From contig DAOTYE010000064.1 of NCBI GenBank assembly GCA_034434915.1, positions 1 through 30,391 of the forward strand: 30,391 nucleotides of DNA, read 5' to 3'. The notes beneath the pieces were generated by a model. The model was not told where the DNA came from. It ran no database searches and was given only the letters and a program-made list of their open reading frames with translations. Position 1 is the first letter of the stretch, and each line of letters opens with the position of its first letter. Below are positions 8,335 through 16,001 of the stretch, in pieces. The position numbers and the translations under genes were made by a program. The stretch comes from DAOTYE01 sp034434915 (GTDB taxonomy: Bacteria; Chloroflexota; Dehalococcoidia; Dehalococcoidales; RBG-16-60-22).

Positions 8335-8340
8335 TATAAT
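8335..8340 (+). promoter_or_regulatory. candidate -10 box before cysE
   Basis: A perfect TATAAT sits in the 65-nt gap between cysK and cysE, but no good -35 hexamer lies at 16-18 nt. It may be a secondary promoter giving cysE and downstream genes independent expression. A TGCAT/ATGCA dyad follows around 8353-8368. Confidence 0.4.
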
Positions 8341-8378
8341 GTTTTTGCCTTTGCATTAAAAGATGCAGATAGACAGGT

Positions 8379-9101
8379 ATGTTTAAGACCATCAGAGAAG
8401 ACATCAGTACCGTGTTTGCCAGGGACCCGGCGGCGAGGAGCGTGGCGGAAGTAATCACCTGCTATCCGGGACTGCACGCCCTGTGGTGTCACCGGGTGGC
8501 CCACTTCCTGTGGGAGCACAAGCTGCGCCTTCTTGCCCGTATGCTCTCCCACATCACGCGGTTTTTCACCGGCATTGAGATTCACCCCGGAGCCAAAATC
8601 GGCCGGCGCTTTTTCATAGACCACGGCGCGGGGGTGGTCATCGGGGAAACCGCTGAGATTGGCGATGATGTGCTGATGTATCAGGGGGTAGTGCTGGGCG
8701 GCACCACGCTGGAGAAGAAAAAACGGCACCCCACGCTGGGCAATAACGTGGTCATGGGCTGTGGCTCCATCGCCCTGGGACCAATAACCATCGGCGAAGG
8801 CGCCCGTATCGGCTCAGGCTCGGTTGTGGTCAAGTCCGTGCCCCCGGGAGCGACAGTGGTGGGCATCCCCGGCAGAGTGGTTACCGACCATCATGAGCCA
8901 GTCATTGACCTGGAGCACGGCAAACTGCCCGACCCCGTTGCTGAGGCGATTCGCCTCGTGCTGAAGGGACAGGACAAGCTGGAGGAGCGAGTGAAAGCGC
9001 TGGAAAAAGCTAGCGGTATTCCTTCCGAGGAGGACGAGCTGGAAGCCCAACGCAAAGAGCTTGAGCAGGAGTTTAACCGGACGAAGGACAAAGCCTGTTG
9101 A
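8379..9101 (+). CDS. cysE: serine O-acetyltransferase
   Basis: It acetylates serine with acetyl-CoA to give O-acetylserine, the substrate of CysK just upstream. The 240-residue product has a short N-terminal helical domain (1-65) and a left-handed beta-helix of hexapeptide repeats (about 68-165). Catalytic D81-H82 (FIDHGAG), E90 (VIGETA) and H117 (KRHPTLG) are present. The N-terminal domain is short, as in EpsC-type enzymes. Residues 185-235 form a charged, probably coiled-coil tail ending in Cys240, not the Ile that docks into the CysK active site in classical cysteine synthase complexes. Feedback and complex formation may therefore differ. Confidence 0.95.
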   Translation: MFKTIREDISTVFARDPAARSVAEVITCYPGLHALWCHRVAHFLWEHKLRLLARMLSHITRFFTGIEIHPGAKIGRRFFIDHGAGVVIGETAEIGDDVLMYQGVVLGGTTLEKKKRHPTLGNNVVMGCGSIALGPITIGEGARIGSGSVVVKSVPPGATVVGIPGRVVTDHHEPVIDLEHGKLPDPVAEAIRLVLKGQDKLEERVKALEKASGIPSEEDELEAQRKELEQEFNRTKDKAC

Positions 9102-9125
9102 GAAGTCTAAAGGGAGATGGTCTTC

Positions 9126-9374
9126 ATGGCGAAACGTTATGTAATGTTCACCTACCCGGCAGGGCTGATTAAAGAGCCCATAATCTATAACCTCGGCCAG
9201 CAGTTCAATATCGTCACCAATATCCGCCGTGCTGATGTCACATCTGACCGTGGCTGGGTCATCCTTGAGCTTGATGGAGAAGAGAAAGCGATAGAGAAAG
9301 GGCTCAGCTGGGTCACCAGCAAAGGTGTCCGCGTGGAGACTGTCAGCCAGAAATCAGTGGAGGATGCCTCATGA
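9126..9374 (+). CDS. small NIL-domain protein
   Basis: The 82-residue product (MAKRYVMFTYPAGLIKEPII onward) matches the NIL domain, an ACT-like ferredoxin fold also found at the C-terminus of the methionine transporter ATPase MetN, where it binds methionine. Standalone copies occur beside sulfur genes and may act as small-ligand sensors or partners. The start at 9126 is preferred over the ATG at 9117, because the AGGGAG site (9111-9116) abuts the latter and is correctly spaced for the former. It overlaps the desulfurase gene by 4 nt (ATGA), so the two proteins are probably made together. A role as an accessory to the desulfurase is inferred. Confidence 0.8.
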   Translation: MAKRYVMFTYPAGLIKEPIIYNLGQQFNIVTNIRRADVTSDRGWVILELDGEEKAIEKGLSWVTSKGVRVETVSQKSVEDAS

Positions 9375-10534
9375 GACAAGTTTACCTTGACTATGCCGCC
9401 ACCACACCCACTCACCCGGACGTGGTGAAGGAGATGCTCCCCTACTTCACAGAATCCTTTGGCAACCCGTCCAGCATTCATGCCTGCGGACAGGCTAATA
9501 GAAAAGCGGTGGAAAAAGCCAGGGCGAGCCTGGCACACCTCCTCGGCGCCAGCGAGGAAGAGATTGTGTTCACCAGCGGCGGAACGGAAGCGGATAATTA
9601 CGCCATAAAGGGAGTCGCCTTTGCCCAGAAACACCGCGGCAACCACATCATCACCACTGCCATTGAGCACCATGCCGTTCTAGATACCTGCCACTTTCTT
9701 GAGACAATGGGGTTCAAGACCACCATTTTACCCGTTGACAGGTATGGTATGGTTGACCCGGACAATGTCCGCCGCGCCATCACGCCCAAGACCATCCTCA
9801 TCTCCGTCATGATGGCAAACAATGAGATTGGCACGCTTCAGCTCATCGCTGACATCGGGCGTATCGCCAAAGAAAAGGACATCTATTTCCACACTGATGC
9901 GGTGCAGACCGTAGGGCATCTGCCCATCAACGTAAACAGCCTGGGCGTGGACCTGCTTTCCCTTTCTGCCCACAAGTTCTACGGACCCAAAGGAATCGGC
10001 GCGCTTTACGTCCGCAAGGGTATCAAGCTGGTACCGCTCATCCACGGCGGGGGACAGGAAAGGCACCGCCGGGCGGGCACGGAAAACGTCCCGGGCATCG
10101 TGGGAATGGGTAAGGCGGCAGAGATTGCGGAGAAAGAAATGGAAGAAGAAGAGATACGCCTGACACGGCTCAGAGATAAACTCATCGCTGGACTCACAGA
10201 ACGAATTCACAATATACAGCTAAACGGTCACCCGCGGAAAAGGCTGCCCAACAATGTCAATGTGAGCATCGCCTTCATTGAGGGTGAGGCAATCTGCCTG
10301 AGCCTTGACATGGAAGGCATCTACGCCTCTACCGGCTCCGCCTGTAGCTCCGGCAGTCTTGAGCCTTCCCACGTCATCATGGCGCTGAAACCGCCCCCTG
10401 AGATGATGCGTAGCTCCATGAGATTTTCCCTGGGCAAATGGACCACTGCTGAAGATATTGATTACGTCTTAGAAGTCTTGCCTCGCATTGTGCAGAAGCT
10501 GAGAGCCATGTCCCCGCTTACCAAAAAAAGATAG
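9371..10534 (+). CDS. cysteine desulfurase, NifS/IscS family
   Basis: This PLP enzyme removes sulfur from cysteine as an enzyme-bound persulfide for Fe-S clusters, tRNA thiolation and thiamin or molybdopterin synthesis. The 387-residue product shows DYAATTP at the N-terminus, His100-His101 (AIEHHAV), the PLP lysine K202 in SLSAHKFYGPKG, RRAGTEN and the catalytic cysteine C325 in GSACSSGSLEPSHV. The long SSGS-type loop around the cysteine places it in group I (NifS/IscS). No iscU or sufBCD scaffold gene follows; the neighbours instead make cysteine and contain an E1 enzyme and a ThiN-like protein. This could be the general desulfurase or one dedicated to cofactor thiolation. Confidence 0.96.
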   Translation: MRQVYLDYAATTPTHPDVVKEMLPYFTESFGNPSSIHACGQANRKAVEKARASLAHLLGASEEEIVFTSGGTEADNYAIKGVAFAQKHRGNHIITTAIEHHAVLDTCHFLETMGFKTTILPVDRYGMVDPDNVRRAITPKTILISVMMANNEIGTLQLIADIGRIAKEKDIYFHTDAVQTVGHLPINVNSLGVDLLSLSAHKFYGPKGIGALYVRKGIKLVPLIHGGGQERHRRAGTENVPGIVGMGKAAEIAEKEMEEEEIRLTRLRDKLIAGLTERIHNIQLNGHPRKRLPNNVNVSIAFIEGEAICLSLDMEGIYASTGSACSSGSLEPSHVIMALKPPPEMMRSSMRFSLGKWTTAEDIDYVLEVLPRIVQKLRAMSPLTKKR

Positions 10535-10552
10535 GAGAAGGAAAGGAGAGCC

Positions 10553-11575
10553 ATGTTACCACAAATCGGAAAAGTTGACCGGGAAACGTTTGACCACATT
10601 ATCTACCCGCGGCTGGGCAGAAAGGACAAAAGTGTGCTCATCGGGCCACAGCACGGCGTTGACGCCGCGGTCATTGAGCTTCCAGGCAACCAGGTCATGG
10701 TGGTCAAAGAGGACCCCACCTTTGGCATGCCAGTCATCATGCCTTTCTTCGGTTGGGGGATTGTCCATATCTGCGCCAGTGATGTCGCGTGCCTGGGCAT
10801 ACCACCGCGCTATATGACCATCTGCTTCATGCTCCCGCCGGGCACGAAAGATGACGTGCTGGAGACCACCTGGAAGCAAATCCACGAAGAATGTGAGAAG
10901 CTGGGTATTGCCATTGTCGGCGGGCATACCGGCATTTATCCCGGCATTGCTTACCCGCTCAATGGCGGCTGTACTATGATAGGCATCGGCAAAAAAGACC
11001 AGATTACCCCGGCGAGCAACGCCCGCGCCGGCGACCGTCTCATCATCACCAAGGGTCCGGCGATTGAAGCGGTAGGCATCCTTGCCTACCAGGCAGAAAA
11101 AGCGCTGGAGCCCAAAATAGGCAAAGACCTGCTGACAAAAGCCAAGAAGTATATGACCGAGATGACCGTGGTAAAAGACGCCCTCATTGCCGCACCCTAT
11201 GCCCATGCCATGCACGATGCTACAGAAGGCGGCCTGCTGAACGGTATTGCGGAAGTGGCGATTGCTTCCAAAATTGGCGTCACCGTCTATGAGGATAAAA
11301 TCGTGACGCCGGAGGAGATAGACGCCGTGTGCAAGTACTTCGCCATTGACCCGCTCATCTCCATCAGCGAGGGCACGCTCGTCATCGCCTCCGCGCCGGA
11401 CAAAGCGCCCAAGATGATAAACGAGCTCAAGAAGAACGGCATCGCCGCTTTTGACATTGGTGAGTTCACCACAAAGGAGCGCATCTTCGTCCGCAAAAAC
11501 GGCAAGAAGGAAGAGCTGAAGCCGGTGAAAGTTGACCCGTTCTGGGCGGCATACTTCAGCACACTGCAGGGGTAA
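10553..11575 (+). CDS. AIR-synthase-related (HypE/PurM-like) protein
   Basis: The 340-residue product belongs to the PurM/HypE/ThiL/SelD ATP-dependent superfamily. It has an N-terminal AIRS half (about 1-165) with the metal or ATP-binding elements VKEDPTFGMP, ASDVACLGIPP and VGGHTG, and a C-terminal half with HDATEGGLLNGIAE. It most resembles HypE, but it lacks the C-terminal PRIC-type cysteine that HypE carbamoylates, and no other hyp gene is near. It also lacks the N-terminal Cys/Sec-Gly-rich loop of SelD, so it is not a clear selenophosphate synthetase despite selAB nearby. It sits 18 nt after the desulfurase and 4 nt before a ThiN-like gene. The reaction is unknown; phosphorylation of an amide or thioamide is plausible for the fold. 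Confidence 0.85.
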   Translation: MLPQIGKVDRETFDHIIYPRLGRKDKSVLIGPQHGVDAAVIELPGNQVMVVKEDPTFGMPVIMPFFGWGIVHICASDVACLGIPPRYMTICFMLPPGTKDDVLETTWKQIHEECEKLGIAIVGGHTGIYPGIAYPLNGGCTMIGIGKKDQITPASNARAGDRLIITKGPAIEAVGILAYQAEKALEPKIGKDLLTKAKKYMTEMTVVKDALIAAPYAHAMHDATEGGLLNGIAEVAIASKIGVTVYEDKIVTPEEIDAVCKYFAIDPLISISEGTLVIASAPDKAPKMINELKKNGIAAFDIGEFTTKERIFVRKNGKKEELKPVKVDPFWAAYFSTLQG

Positions 11576-11579
11576 AAGC

Positions 11580-12182
11580 ATGAGATTGACGAAACAGGCG
11601 CAGAAAGACCTCATCCTGGGCAATGTGGTCACCGCCATGACGATGCTCCAGAGCTCCCGTGCCTTCTCCCTCCTCATGCCCGAGGTGAGAGTGAACCTGG
11701 TCTATGCCCTCCCTGATGCCAGGACAGGAAAAGATGTGGCGGCGATTGACGGACGCATAACCGTGGTGAACGGCCTGCCCCATGCCTCCGGGCTTCCCGC
11801 ATGGGGCGGCTCCGACCACATGGCGCGGCTCGTCATACAGGTGCGCCGGCATGACCCCTCTGTCAACGCCGGCATCAACTTCAAGTGCGATGCGGATGTC
11901 ATTGAGATAGTGAAGCAATACTGCCAGGAGAAGGGTTTCCGCTTCGGCTTTATTGACCGCAGTAAAGAGCCTTCTGAGGTAGCCGGTCCGGACAGAAGCT
12001 CAATGCCATGGAAAATAGACTATATGGTGCAGACCTACGGCGGCGTCCCCAAGCTCTTCTATGAAAATGAGGGCTGGGGGAAAGAGCCTCTCTTTGTGGT
12101 GCTGGGAAAAGACGCGGTGGAAGTAACCCTCATTGCACTGGAAATCGCACAGCGCTACCGTAAGAAAGTCAAAGCGAGCTAG
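11580..12182 (+). CDS. ThiN-like thiamine-phosphate synthase domain protein
   Basis: The 200-residue product resembles the ThiN (ThiP_synth) domain, which in archaea and some bacteria replaces ThiE by joining hydroxymethylpyrimidine diphosphate to thiazole phosphate. Supporting segments are SDHMARLVIQVRR, NAGINFKCDADVIEIV, GFIDRSKEP and FYENEGWGKEPLFVVLGKDAVEV. ThiN is usually fused behind ThiD or an HTH domain; here it stands alone. The ATG at 11580 is 4 nt after the previous stop, so coupling is likely. The frame is open further upstream to 11532, but that part overlaps the AIR-synthase gene. It could be a true synthase or a thiamin-pathway ligand sensor. It is the last gene of the operon and converges on the phosphorylase gene. 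Confidence 0.78.
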   Translation: MRLTKQAQKDLILGNVVTAMTMLQSSRAFSLLMPEVRVNLVYALPDARTGKDVAAIDGRITVVNGLPHASGLPAWGGSDHMARLVIQVRRHDPSVNAGINFKCDADVIEIVKQYCQEKGFRFGFIDRSKEPSEVAGPDRSSMPWKIDYMVQTYGGVPKLFYENEGWGKEPLFVVLGKDAVEVTLIALEIAQRYRKKVKAS

Positions 12183-12190
12183 AATGCTTT

Positions 12191-13900
12191 TCAGCGGATG
12201 CCTGCGCGCAGGTAGGCGTTCTGCACGTACTGGGTCACCATGCGCTGAGAATTGAAGTAAGAGCCATTGAAGGCGATGGCAGAGCGCATGATGTTAACGA
12301 AGTCTCTCCGCCGCTTGTAATACATCGGCACAATGACGCGCTCCAGCTTCTGGTAAAGAGAAGAGAGCTCAGTTTCCGCGTCAGGCTCAGCCTGCCAGCC
12401 GTCCCCGATGGACCAGCCGGTGACGCCTTCAATATGCCCCTCAATCCACCACCCATCCAGAATGCTCAGGCTGGGCACGCCGTTCAAGGCGGCTTTCATG
12501 CCGCTCGTGCCGGAGGCTTCATATGGCTTCTGAGGAGTATTCAGCCAGAGGTCAACTCCCGAGCACAGGTACTTCGCCAGGGACATGTCATATTCCTCCA
12601 GATAGAGCACGGGGACATCGCCCTGCAGTTCCGCCGCCGCTCGGACGATGCGCCTGATGAGGTCTTTGCCGCCTTCATCTTTGGGATGAGCTTTGCCCCC
12701 GCAGACAATCTGGATAGGTCCCGCCTTGCGCGCTATCCGCTTGAGCCGCTTGATATCCTGAAAAAGGAAATCAGTGCGCTTGTAGTGGGTGGCACGCCGG
12801 GCAAAGCCGATGAGCATTTTCCCCTGGTCCAGGCTCACACCGGTGCGCTGTTTTATTTCTTTGAGCAGTGTCTTCTTCGCCTCCCGATGTGCTTCCCAGA
12901 TTTCCTCTGATGGTATCTTGATGGCATACCTCAGGTATTGCTTGTCCCGGCGCCACTCCGGTATATGCTGGTCAAAGAGGGCGCAGAATGGCTCAGCCGT
13001 CCAGGTAAGCGCGTGCACCCCATTGGTAATGGAGTTAACCTGGTGATTAGTGAACATGGTGCGTGAGATTTCCTCATGGCGCATGGAAACGCCATTCACG
13101 TACCGTGAAAAGTTGAGCGCCAGATGCGTCATATTGAGGTGGCCTTCCGGACAGCAATTGACTGACAGGAGAAAGTCTGCGCGCTCCTTACCCAGAATCT
13201 GGCGGACGGTGTCAAGGTGGAAGCGGTCATGCCCCGCCGGCAACGGCGTGTGGGTGGTGAAGACACAGCGCTGGCGTACCGCTTCAATATCAGCGCCGGT
13301 GACCGTATGAAGTCCCCTCCCCCACGCCCCTTCCTCCACCAGCGCCAGCACCAGCAGTGCTGAATGTCCTTCGTTCATGTGGTATGCCTGCACATTCTGA
13401 TAGCCCAGGGCGCGCAACATTGCCAGACCACCCAGACCCAGCACCACCTGCTGACACAGGCGGTAGTAGTTATCGCCGCCGTAGAGATGGTCAGTAAACG
13501 TCTGTTCCCACTGGCTGTTCTCCGGCAGAGCGGTATCCAGGAAATAGACCGGCACCTTGTAGCCAGACTCCCCGCAAACCATGGCACGCCAGGCTTGCAC
13601 CTGCACCTGCCGACCTGCCACCGGCACCATCACCCGTGGCGCCAGCAGTTCAAGGAACTCCTGTGGCGCCCACTGAGCATCGCTCTCAGACTGATTGCCG
13701 TGAGCGTCAAGACGCTGGCGGAAATAACCCTTCCGGTGGAGCAGGGTCACGCCCAGTGCTGGGATGCCGAGGTCGGCAAAGGTGCGGATGGTGTCACCTG
13801 CCAGTATTCCCAGCCCGCCGCTATACGTGGGCATACGCGGGTCAATGGCAAATTCCATGGAAAAATAGGCAACAGGCGCAGTCTTTGAGTTGTTACCCAT
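12191..13900 (-). CDS. glgP: alpha-glucan phosphorylase (GT35), short type
   Basis: It releases glucose 1-phosphate from alpha-1,4-glucans (glycogen or maltodextrins). The 569-residue product is of the short GT35 class, lacking the N-terminal regulatory extension of E. coli or muscle enzymes. Visible features are VAYFSMEFAI and YSGGLGILAGD at the N-terminus, YHMNEGHSAL, FTTHTPLPAGHD, a GFARRATHYKR phosphate-binding region and the PLP site EASGTSGMKAALNG with lysine K469. It stands alone, with no glgA, glgB or malQ beside it, and is divergent from the ABM gene. No Shine-Dalgarno sequence precedes the ATG, and its predicted leader is only about 13 nt. Confidence 0.93.
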   Translation of the reverse strand: MGNNSKTAPVAYFSMEFAIDPRMPTYSGGLGILAGDTIRTFADLGIPALGVTLLHRKGYFRQRLDAHGNQSESDAQWAPQEFLELLAPRVMVPVAGRQVQVQAWRAMVCGESGYKVPVYFLDTALPENSQWEQTFTDHLYGGDNYYRLCQQVVLGLGGLAMLRALGYQNVQAYHMNEGHSALLVLALVEEGAWGRGLHTVTGADIEAVRQRCVFTTHTPLPAGHDRFHLDTVRQILGKERADFLLSVNCCPEGHLNMTHLALNFSRYVNGVSMRHEEISRTMFTNHQVNSITNGVHALTWTAEPFCALFDQHIPEWRRDKQYLRYAIKIPSEEIWEAHREAKKTLLKEIKQRTGVSLDQGKMLIGFARRATHYKRTDFLFQDIKRLKRIARKAGPIQIVCGGKAHPKDEGGKDLIRRIVRAAAELQGDVPVLYLEEYDMSLAKYLCSGVDLWLNTPQKPYEASGTSGMKAALNGVPSLSILDGWWIEGHIEGVTGWSIGDGWQAEPDAETELSSLYQKLERVIVPMYYKRRRDFVNIMRSAIAFNGSYFNSQRMVTQYVQNAYLRAGIR

Positions 13901-13919
13901 AAAAGTAGATTACGTAATT

Positions 13920-13948
13920 ATCTTACCTCAGCCTGCTTCACAGTGCAA
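13920..13948 (-). promoter_or_regulatory. sigma70-type promoter for the phosphorylase gene
   Basis: On the minus strand TTGCAC (13943-13948) and TAAGAT (13920-13925) are 17 nt apart and face the phosphorylase ATG. A small palindrome TTACGTAA (13910-13917) lies at the likely start site. Confidence 0.65.
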
Positions 13949-13971
13949 ATAAAAGCCAGGCGGGACAGTGA

Positions 13972-14000
13972 TTGAACAATGCGTGCGTTCAGCGTAGAAT
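13972..14000 (+). promoter_or_regulatory. sigma70-type promoter for the ABM-mnmA-nadA operon
   Basis: TTGAAC (13972-13977) and TAGAAT (13995-14000) are separated by 17 nt, 33 nt upstream of the first ATG of the rightward operon. Confidence 0.75.
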
Positions 14001-14032
14001 GTTCCTGCAAAGACAGACAGAGGAGGTGACCC

Positions 14033-14383
14033 ATGATAAGAGTAATCATTGAGCGAAAGGTAAAGCGTGGCAAAGAACGTGAAATGTGGGCTCTGCTCCA
14101 TGACCTCCGGAGCAAAGCCATCCGCCAGCCGGGGTATGTGTCAGGTGAAACCCTCGTGGGATATGATGACCCGGCGCTGTGGGTGGTCATCAGCACCTGG
14201 TTCAAAGCAGAAAGCTGGCAGGACTGGCTTAATAGCCCGGAGCGCAAGGCGATAGTTCGTGCCGAAAAGTCACTGGTAGCGGCTCCCACCAAGATTACCG
14301 TTTTGAAGTTTCTGGAAGAAGCTAAAGGTGGCATAATAGAAGAAGAGGAACGAGAAGAAGAGGAAGAGCTGGAACAGAAATAA
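14033..14383 (+). CDS. ABM (antibiotic biosynthesis monooxygenase)-domain protein
   Basis: The 116-residue product has a ferredoxin-like alpha/beta barrel half (about 1-95; MIRVIIERKVKRGKE, GYVSGETLVGYDDPALWVVISTW) typical of the ABM domain. This domain occurs in small cofactor-free or haem-degrading oxygenases and many uncharacterised dimeric proteins. It ends in an extreme acidic tail (residues about 102-116, mostly Glu) encoded by purine-rich DNA, which is unusual and probably disordered. AGAGGAGGT stands before the ATG. It is the first gene of a group with mnmA, a MOSC gene and nadA, with 26 nt to mnmA. Its function is not known. Confidence 0.82.
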   Translation: MIRVIIERKVKRGKEREMWALLHDLRSKAIRQPGYVSGETLVGYDDPALWVVISTWFKAESWQDWLNSPERKAIVRAEKSLVAAPTKITVLKFLEEAKGGIIEEEEREEEEELEQK

Positions 14384-14409
14384 GCTCCACAGCGCAACTC
14401 TGTATCATC

Positions 14410-15525
14410 ATGAGAAACAATGCCAGCAAAAAGAAAAGAATTGTGGTGGCGATGAGCGGTGGAGTGGACTCAGCCATAGCCGCGGCGCTCCTGAAAGCAG
14501 AGGGGCATGACGTCATCGGTGTCACCATGCACATCTGGGAGTCAGACGCTTCCGGGACTTGCTGTGGACTGCCGGCGATAGAAGACGCGCGGAAGGTCGC
14601 CTGGAAGCTGGGGATTCCCCACTATGTGCTGAACCTGCGTGACGTCTTCTTTTGCGAGGTCGTCAGCTACTTTTTTGAGGAATATAAACAGGGGAGGACA
14701 CCCAATCCCTGCGTCAGGTGCAACCGCACCATTAAGTTCGGCGCGCTTCTTGAGAAGGCGAGAGAGCTTGGTGCAGATTTCATTGCCAGCGGACACCATG
14801 CCCGCATTGAGCCAGACAGGCAAAGCGGAAGATACCTGCTGAAAAAAGGAACAGACCGGCACAAAGACCAGTCCTATTTTCTCTATGCGCTCCAGCAGGA
14901 ACAGCTGGCTCATACGCTAATGCCCATCGGCAATCTGACCAAAGACAGAGTGAGGGAAATGGCGCGGGAGCTGGACCTGCCGGTAGCTATGAAACCGCAG
15001 AGCCAGGAAATCTGCTTCATCCCTGATGAGAGCTATGCTGATTTTATCCGGGCGCATGCGCCCGATGCCGCGAAGCCCGGACCGATTCTGGATGTTCAGG
15101 GGAACTTGCTGGGACAGCACCGCGGTATCATCTACCATACCATTGGTCAGCGCAAGGGACTGGGCATCGCAGCGGAAAAACCGCTCTATGTCACCGCTAT
15201 TGACCCCCGTCGTAATGCCATCATCGTGGGCACCAAGGCAGAAACTTATAGCAGAGAGCTTGTTGCTTCAGAACTGAACTGGATTGCGATAGCAAGACCG
15301 GCTCAACCTCTTACGGTCAAAGCCAAAGTCCGCTATCGCCACCCGGAGACTGAGGCTACTGTCACACCGTTAAATGACCGGCGGGCGCGCGTCGTCTTTT
15401 CTCAGCCCCAGATGGCAATCACGCCGGGTCAGGCGGTAGTCTTTTATCATGGAGATAGCGTCCTTGGTGGCGGCACAATTGAGATGGTGACACCCGCCAC
15501 ATCAACTGGCACAAAGAGAAAATAA
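14410..15525 (+). CDS. mnmA: tRNA-specific 2-thiouridylase MnmA
   Basis: MnmA adenylates and thiolates uridine 34 in tRNA-Lys, -Glu and -Gln, taking sulfur from a cysteine desulfurase relay. The 371-residue product shows the PP-loop MSGGVDS (15-21), the catalytic cysteine pair C101 (NPCVRCN) and C202 (SQEICFIP), TSGHH-like ASGHHARI and the KDQSYFLY segment, with C-terminal barrel domains. Length is standard. No Shine-Dalgarno sequence precedes the chosen ATG. The substrate tRNA-Gln(TTG) is encoded in this window, and the probable sulfur donor is the desulfurase at 9371. Confidence 0.96.
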   Translation: MRNNASKKKRIVVAMSGGVDSAIAAALLKAEGHDVIGVTMHIWESDASGTCCGLPAIEDARKVAWKLGIPHYVLNLRDVFFCEVVSYFFEEYKQGRTPNPCVRCNRTIKFGALLEKARELGADFIASGHHARIEPDRQSGRYLLKKGTDRHKDQSYFLYALQQEQLAHTLMPIGNLTKDRVREMARELDLPVAMKPQSQEICFIPDESYADFIRAHAPDAAKPGPILDVQGNLLGQHRGIIYHTIGQRKGLGIAAEKPLYVTAIDPRRNAIIVGTKAETYSRELVASELNWIAIARPAQPLTVKAKVRYRHPETEATVTPLNDRRARVVFSQPQMAITPGQAVVFYHGDSVLGGGTIEMVTPATSTGTKRK

Positions 15526-15561
15526 ATAGTAGAATTAAGACATTGGTAGATGGAGACAGGT

Positions 15562-15999
15562 ATGGCTGAAGTCATCGCGGTATGCACCAGTGAAAAAACC
15601 GGCACCAAAAAGCATCCCATCCCGGCAGGCGTCTTTAAGGAAGGGCTGGGGCTGGTGGGTGATGCTCACGCCGGTCTATTGCCCAAACGCCTGGTAAGCC
15701 TGCTGGGTGTGGAAAGCATTGAGAAAATGAAGAGGCTGGGCTTGGAGCTTGCCCCGGGTGATTTCGCTGAAAACATCACCACGAAGGGAATTGACCTGTG
15801 CCATCTGCCCATCGGCACCAGACTTGCTGTGGGCAAGGAGGTGGTGCTGGAAGTAACCCAGATTGGGAAAGAGTGCCATGAAGGCTGTGCCATCAAAAAG
15901 CAGGTGGGCAAGTGCATCATGCCGGCGGAAGGCATCTTCGCCAAGGTAGTCAGGGGGGGTACCATCAAGCCGGGTGATGTCATCAAAACCGGAGACTGA
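15562..15999 (+). CDS. MOSC-domain protein
   Basis: The 145-residue product is a standalone MOSC (molybdenum cofactor sulfurase C-terminal) domain. Features are AVCTSEKTGTKKHPI, GLGLVGDAHAG, PGDFAENITTKGIDL, LEVTQIGKECH and a C-terminal EGIFAKVVRGGTIKPGD. The conserved cysteine in GKECHEGC is thought in this family to carry or bind sulfur or the molybdenum cofactor. Such small proteins may take part in metal-sulfur cofactor handling. The ATG at 15562 is preferred to the in-frame ATG at 15550, because GGAG at 15552-15555 then serves as its ribosome site. It lies between mnmA and nadA. Confidence 0.88.
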   Translation: MAEVIAVCTSEKTGTKKHPIPAGVFKEGLGLVGDAHAGLLPKRLVSLLGVESIEKMKRLGLELAPGDFAENITTKGIDLCHLPIGTRLAVGKEVVLEVTQIGKECHEGCAIKKQVGKCIMPAEGIFAKVVRGGTIKPGDVIKTGD

Positions 16000-16001
16000 G
16001 C

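Noticed and set aside
10553..11575. Selenophosphate synthetase (selD) as partner of selAB
   Set aside because: The N-terminal Cys/Sec-containing glycine-rich loop of SelD is absent; the motifs fit HypE-like AIR synthases better.
10556..11677. Long minus-strand open frame (373 codons) opposite the AIR-synthase gene
   Set aside because: Antisense shadow: the plus-strand gene has recognisable motifs, ribosome site and operon spacing, the minus frame none.
14338..14373. GAA/GAG run as a simple repeat or CRISPR-like array
   Set aside because: It is in frame within a gene and encodes a glutamate tail; no spacer-repeat pattern exists anywhere in the window.
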